Assembly (NCBI GenBank): GCA_025355915.1
Contig: JANXYT010000052.1
Location: forward strand, 1 to 7,344
Length of the DNA: 7,344 bases
Direction: 5' to 3'
From: Holophagaceae bacterium
GTDB taxonomy: Bacteria; Acidobacteriota; Holophagae; Holophagales; Holophagaceae
In this document: positions 4,933-7,344 of the stretch, one piece after another
Layout of the letters: the number at the start of each line of letters is the position of its first letter
How positions within the stretch are numbered: position 1 is the first letter of the stretch
Notes under the pieces: generated by a model
The model's input: the letters and a program-made list of their open reading frames with translations, nothing else
Told to the model about the DNA's origin: nothing
The model's database searches: none
Program-made: the position numbers and the translations under genes

Positions 4933-6321
4933 TCAAATCGGTTTCGCTTCGAGCTTCCGGCCCAAGGTGAACCGCCCCTGGGCCAGCTTGCCCAGGGCCC
5001 GGGCCAAGGCCTCCCGGCTGCAGGCCAGTTCCGCGCTCCATGCCTCCAGGGGGAGTTCGCCGCCCTCGGGATGGGCCTCGACCCACGTTTTCCACAAAGC
5101 CGAAAGGGCCGCCGAGTCAGGTTCCTGAAGGTCCCGCCAGCCGCGCTCCTGAGGGCGCTTCGGTTCGTAGAAGGCCGTACCACGGAGCTTGTCGGGCAGG
5201 AACGTCTGCTCGCGATCGTAGTCGTCATGGGAGTAGTGATAGCCTGCACCGCGCCCGGCCTGGCGGGCGGTGGACGTGTGGGCATCGCGGATGGCCTCGG
5301 GGATGGGCGCGTCATCTGCGGCCAGGGCCGCGTCCACCGCCAGGATGGTGGCATTGCTCTTGGGCGCGTTGGCCACATAGATCACGGCCTGAGCCAGGGG
5401 GATGCGGGCCTCGGGCCAACCGATCTGCTCCACGGCGCGGCTGGCGGCCTCGCAGAGGAGGAAGGCCTGGAGATCGGCATTGCCCACGTCCTCGGCGGCG
5501 CAGACCATGAGGCGCCGGGCGATGAAGCGCGGATCCTCCCCGCCGCGGATCATGCGGCTCAGGTAGTAGAGGGCCGCATCGGCGTCGGAACCGCGCAGAC
5601 TCTTCTGGAAGGCGCTGGCCAGGTCGTAGTGGCCGTCCGCGCGATCAAACATCATGCGCCCGCCCAGGGCGCCCTCGAGGGATTCCAGATCCGGATCCGG
5701 CATTTCCATCCAGGTTTCCAGCCCGGAGAGCGCCGAGCGCAGATCGCCGCCAGCCCAGTGGGACAGCCACTCGAAGACGTCTGCTGGTTCGGATTCGGCG
5801 CCGCGCTCCTTGCCCCAGGCCCGCTTCAGCACCTTCAGGATGTGGACCGGTTCCAGGGCCTTGAGGGCGATGAGCTGGCAGCGGCTGCGCAGCGCCGGAT
5901 TCAAGTAGAAGGCAGGATTTTCCGTGGTGGCGCCGATGAGGATGGCCTCCCCGCGCTCCAGGAAGGGCAGCAGGATGTCCTGCTGGGCCCGGTTGAAGCG
6001 GTGGATCTCATCCAGGAACACCACCGGCGGCACCGTGCGGAACAGGGGCATCTGGCGGCTGTCCGCCAGGAATTTCTTCAGCTCCGCCGCACTGCCGCTG
6101 GCCCCGGAGAATTCCATGAAGCCGTGGCCCGTGGCCTCCGCCAGGATGCGGGCCAAGGTCGTTTTGCCCGTGCCCGGTGGCCCCCACATCACCATCGAGG
6201 GCAGTCGCCCGCCCGCCGTGAGTCGCGTGAGCGCACCCTTGGGGCCCAGCAGGTGGCCCTGGCCCACCACATCGTCGAGGGTGGTCGGGCGGAGACGTTC
6301 GGGGAGGGGGATGTGGGACAT
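4933..6321 (-). CDS. rarA: Replication-associated recombination protein A (RarA/MgsA), AAA+ ATPase
   Basis: This 462-residue AAA+ ATPase belongs to the RarA/MgsA/WRNIP1 family, which acts at stalled replication forks and gaps, is related to clamp-loader subunits and interacts with SSB. Visible motifs are the N-terminal VVGQGHLLGP (18-27), Walker A GPPGTGKTT (47-55), Walker B VVFLDEIHRFN (100-110), sensor 1 GATTENP (130-136) and an arginine finger region in LRSRC (144-148). The conserved C-terminal RarA domain includes PKSNATILAVDAAL and GAGYHYSHDDYD. E. coli RarA is 447 residues. Here the loop that normally reads like SAVTSGVKEIR is FSGASGSAAELKKF, and the last 68 residues (395-462) form an Ala/Leu/Glu-rich tail I do not recognise. 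GGAG at 6333-6330 lies 8 nt before the ATG, supporting this start. The gene is divergent from the alanyl-tRNA editing gene and convergent with the MCP gene. Confidence 0.96.
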   Translation of the reverse strand: MSHIPLPERLRPTTLDDVVGQGHLLGPKGALTRLTAGGRLPSMVMWGPPGTGKTTLARILAEATGHGFMEFSGASGSAAELKKFLADSRQMPLFRTVPPVVFLDEIHRFNRAQQDILLPFLERGEAILIGATTENPAFYLNPALRSRCQLIALKALEPVHILKVLKRAWGKERGAESEPADVFEWLSHWAGGDLRSALSGLETWMEMPDPDLESLEGALGGRMMFDRADGHYDLASAFQKSLRGSDADAALYYLSRMIRGGEDPRFIARRLMVCAAEDVGNADLQAFLLCEAASRAVEQIGWPEARIPLAQAVIYVANAPKSNATILAVDAALAADDAPIPEAIRDAHTSTARQAGRGAGYHYSHDDYDREQTFLPDKLRGTAFYEPKRPQERGWRDLQEPDSAALSALWKTWVEAHPEGGELPLEAWSAELACSREALARALGKLAQGRFTLGRKLEAKPI

Positions 6322-6333
6322 GGCGATCGCTCC

Positions 6334-6359
6334 AGCCTATCAGCGCGCTGTGCTAGGCT
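6334..6359 (+). promoter_or_regulatory. Inverted repeat and candidate extended -10 between rarA and the editing-protein gene
   Basis: AGCCTA (6334-6339) and its complement TAGGCT (6354-6359) flank the perfect 10-bp palindrome CAGCGCGCTG (6341-6350). On the plus strand TGC-TAGGCT resembles an extended -10 element (TGn plus T, A and final T of TATAAT). It ends 6 nt before the ATG at 6366, which would place the transcript start at or next to that ATG. No good -35 is visible. On the minus strand the mirror TAGGCT is too close to the rarA ribosome-binding site to be its promoter, so there the repeat is more likely an operator or chance. Confidence 0.3.
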
Positions 6360-6365
6360 CGCCCC

Positions 6366-7344
6366 ATGACTTCGTTCCCTGCCTACGAACGCGATTCCTT
6401 TGCCACTTCGTTGGAGTCCCGCATCCTGCGCTGCGGTGAGGAGAATGGCCGCCCCTTCGTGACTCTGGAGGACACGGTTTTCTACCCCGAAGGCGGTGGC
6501 CAGCCGTGCGACCTGGGCACCGTGAACGGCGTCGCCGCGCTGGACGTCCAGAAGCGGGAAGGCGAGATCCGGCATTACCTGGAGGCCGCCCTTCCAGAGG
6601 GCCCGGCCTCGCTCGAACTGGATTGGATCCGCCGCTTCGATCACATGCAGCAGCACACGGGCCAGCACCTGCTGACCGCCGTGGCGCAGGACCGCTTCCA
6701 GTGGGAAACCACGGCCTTCCACCTGGGCGCCACGGTCTGCGACATCGAACTGAGCGCACCGTCGATCTCGCCCGGGGAGTTGGATCGGCTTGAAGCGGCC
6801 GTGGCCGAGGAGGTCCGCGCCCGGCACGAGGTCATCGCCCGCTGGGTGAGCCCGGAGGCCTATGGGCAGGAAGCGGTGCGGTCCCGCGGCCTGCCCGACG
6901 GGCACACCGGCGCCATCCGCTTGGTGCAGATCTCCGGTGTGGACCTGAATACCTGCGGCGGCACGCACCTGCACCACACGGGCGAGATCGAGACCCTGAA
7001 GCTGCTCGGTACCGAAAGCATCCGGGGCGGTACGCGGCTCTTTTATGTTGCAGGAGGGCGCGCCAGGCTGCGCCTGGGCGCACATGAAAAGCGCAATGCG
7101 GCGCTCCGTGCGCTGTTGGGTGCGCCGGACGAGGAACTGGTGGCCGCGCTGCAGATCAAGCTGGATCAGCTGCTGGTACGGGAGCGGCGTAGCCGGAAGC
7201 TGGAAGAGGAGCTGGCCGAATTTCAGGCCACGGCTCTGGCGGCGAGGCCCGGCAGTCTGGTGGAAGCCCACCTCGAAGGCCGGGACATGGCCTACCTGCA
7301 GATGCTGGCCCGGGGCATCCTCGCGGCCGATCCCGCCAAGGCCG
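6366..7344 (+). CDS. alaX: Alanyl-tRNA editing protein, AlaX type (C-terminus beyond the window)
   Basis: This frame stays open from the ATG at 6366 to the window edge, giving 326 residues. It matches the editing half of alanyl-tRNA synthetase without the aminoacylation domain, so it would hydrolyse mischarged Ser- or Gly-tRNA(Ala) in trans. Signatures in order are YPEGGGQPCDLG (40-51), the zinc/active-site motif HTGQH (97-101, H97 and H101) and CGGTH (197-201, C197 and H201), followed by GTESIRGGTRLFYVAGGRA. Residues about 250-300 are Leu/Glu/Arg-rich and probably coiled, and lead into what should be a DHHA1-like C-terminal domain. That makes it the long AlaX-L type (usually about 400 residues) rather than a minimal AlaX. 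No Shine-Dalgarno precedes the ATG (upstream sequence GCTCGCCCC), suggesting leaderless or weak initiation. A full AlaRS is excluded because an intact start precedes the editing domain. The gene is divergent from rarA across 44 bp. Confidence 0.92.
   Translation, partial: MTSFPAYERDSFATSLESRILRCGEENGRPFVTLEDTVFYPEGGGQPCDLGTVNGVAALDVQKREGEIRHYLEAALPEGPASLELDWIRRFDHMQQHTGQHLLTAVAQDRFQWETTAFHLGATVCDIELSAPSISPGELDRLEAAVAEEVRARHEVIARWVSPEAYGQEAVRSRGLPDGHTGAIRLVQISGVDLNTCGGTHLHHTGEIETLKLLGTESIRGGTRLFYVAGGRARLRLGAHEKRNAALRALLGAPDEELVAALQIKLDQLLVRERRSRKLEEELAEFQATALAARPGSLVEAHLEGRDMAYLQMLARGILAADPAKA

Noticed and set aside
4976..4997. Perfect 8-bp inverted repeat CCCTGGGC/GCCCAGGG near the MCP-rarA junction as a terminator
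   Set aside because: It lies inside the rarA coding region and has no T-run on either strand. GC-rich coding DNA yields such stems often.
5071..6369. 432-codon open frame on the plus strand opposite rarA
   Set aside because: Its sequence has no recognisable domain, and the minus-strand frame encodes a complete RarA with Walker, sensor and arginine-finger motifs. Long antisense frames are expected in GC-rich DNA.
6189..7271. 360-codon minus-strand frame overlapping the rarA start and the editing-protein gene
   Set aside because: It overlaps two well-identified genes in other frames, has low-complexity composition and shows no recognisable motif.
1..7344. tRNA, rRNA, CRISPR array or riboswitch
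   Set aside because: Reading both strands I saw no repeat-spacer array, cloverleaf-like sequence or conserved leader. The gaps between genes are all under 120 bp apart from the IS-like left end.

Overview
The window is a GC-rich bacterial chromosomal segment with six well-supported host genes, plus the end of an insertion sequence at the left edge. The strong G/C third-position bias, compact spacing and gene content (a soluble chemotaxis receptor, RarA, tandem pirins, a free-standing alanyl-tRNA editing protein) fit a motile, free-living bacterium. My best guess is Acidobacteriota of the Holophaga/Geothrix type. That guess rests on general resemblance only, because no taxonomic marker gene is present.

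Layout. Positions 1-140 look like the terminal part of an IS4-family element. They hold a terminal sequence like the IS4 inverted repeat, a hairpin, a paired direct repeat, and the first 22 codons of a leftward ORF that would be the transposase. This part is about 50% GC by hand count, clearly lower than the rest. The element ends 38 bp before a patatin-like phospholipase gene (179-1165, +). That gene converges, with a 3 bp gap, on a universal stress protein gene (1169-1600, -). A 114 bp intergenic region with a plausible promoter separates the stress protein gene from a divergent two-gene pirin operon: a YhhW-type pirin (1715-2413, +) and a classical two-cupin pirin (2423-3289, +). A soluble methyl-accepting chemotaxis protein (3352-4926, +) follows. 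Its signalling hairpin is N-terminal and its probable sensor domain is C-terminal. It converges, with a 6 bp gap, on rarA (4933-6321, -). rarA is divergent, across 44 bp, from an AlaX-type alanyl-tRNA editing protein (6366 to the window end, +, truncated).

How the genes relate. Only the two pirins form a convincing operon. The other genes look like separate housekeeping or stress functions: membrane lipid hydrolysis, stress nucleotide binding, cupin metalloenzymes, chemotaxis, replication-fork maintenance and tRNA proofreading. I do not see a coherent undescribed multi-gene system. The points most worth a second look are the MCP with reversed domain order and an unusual hairpin tip, the IS end next to the patatin gene, the RarA with a changed conserved loop and a C-terminal extension, and the apparently leaderless start of the editing-protein gene.
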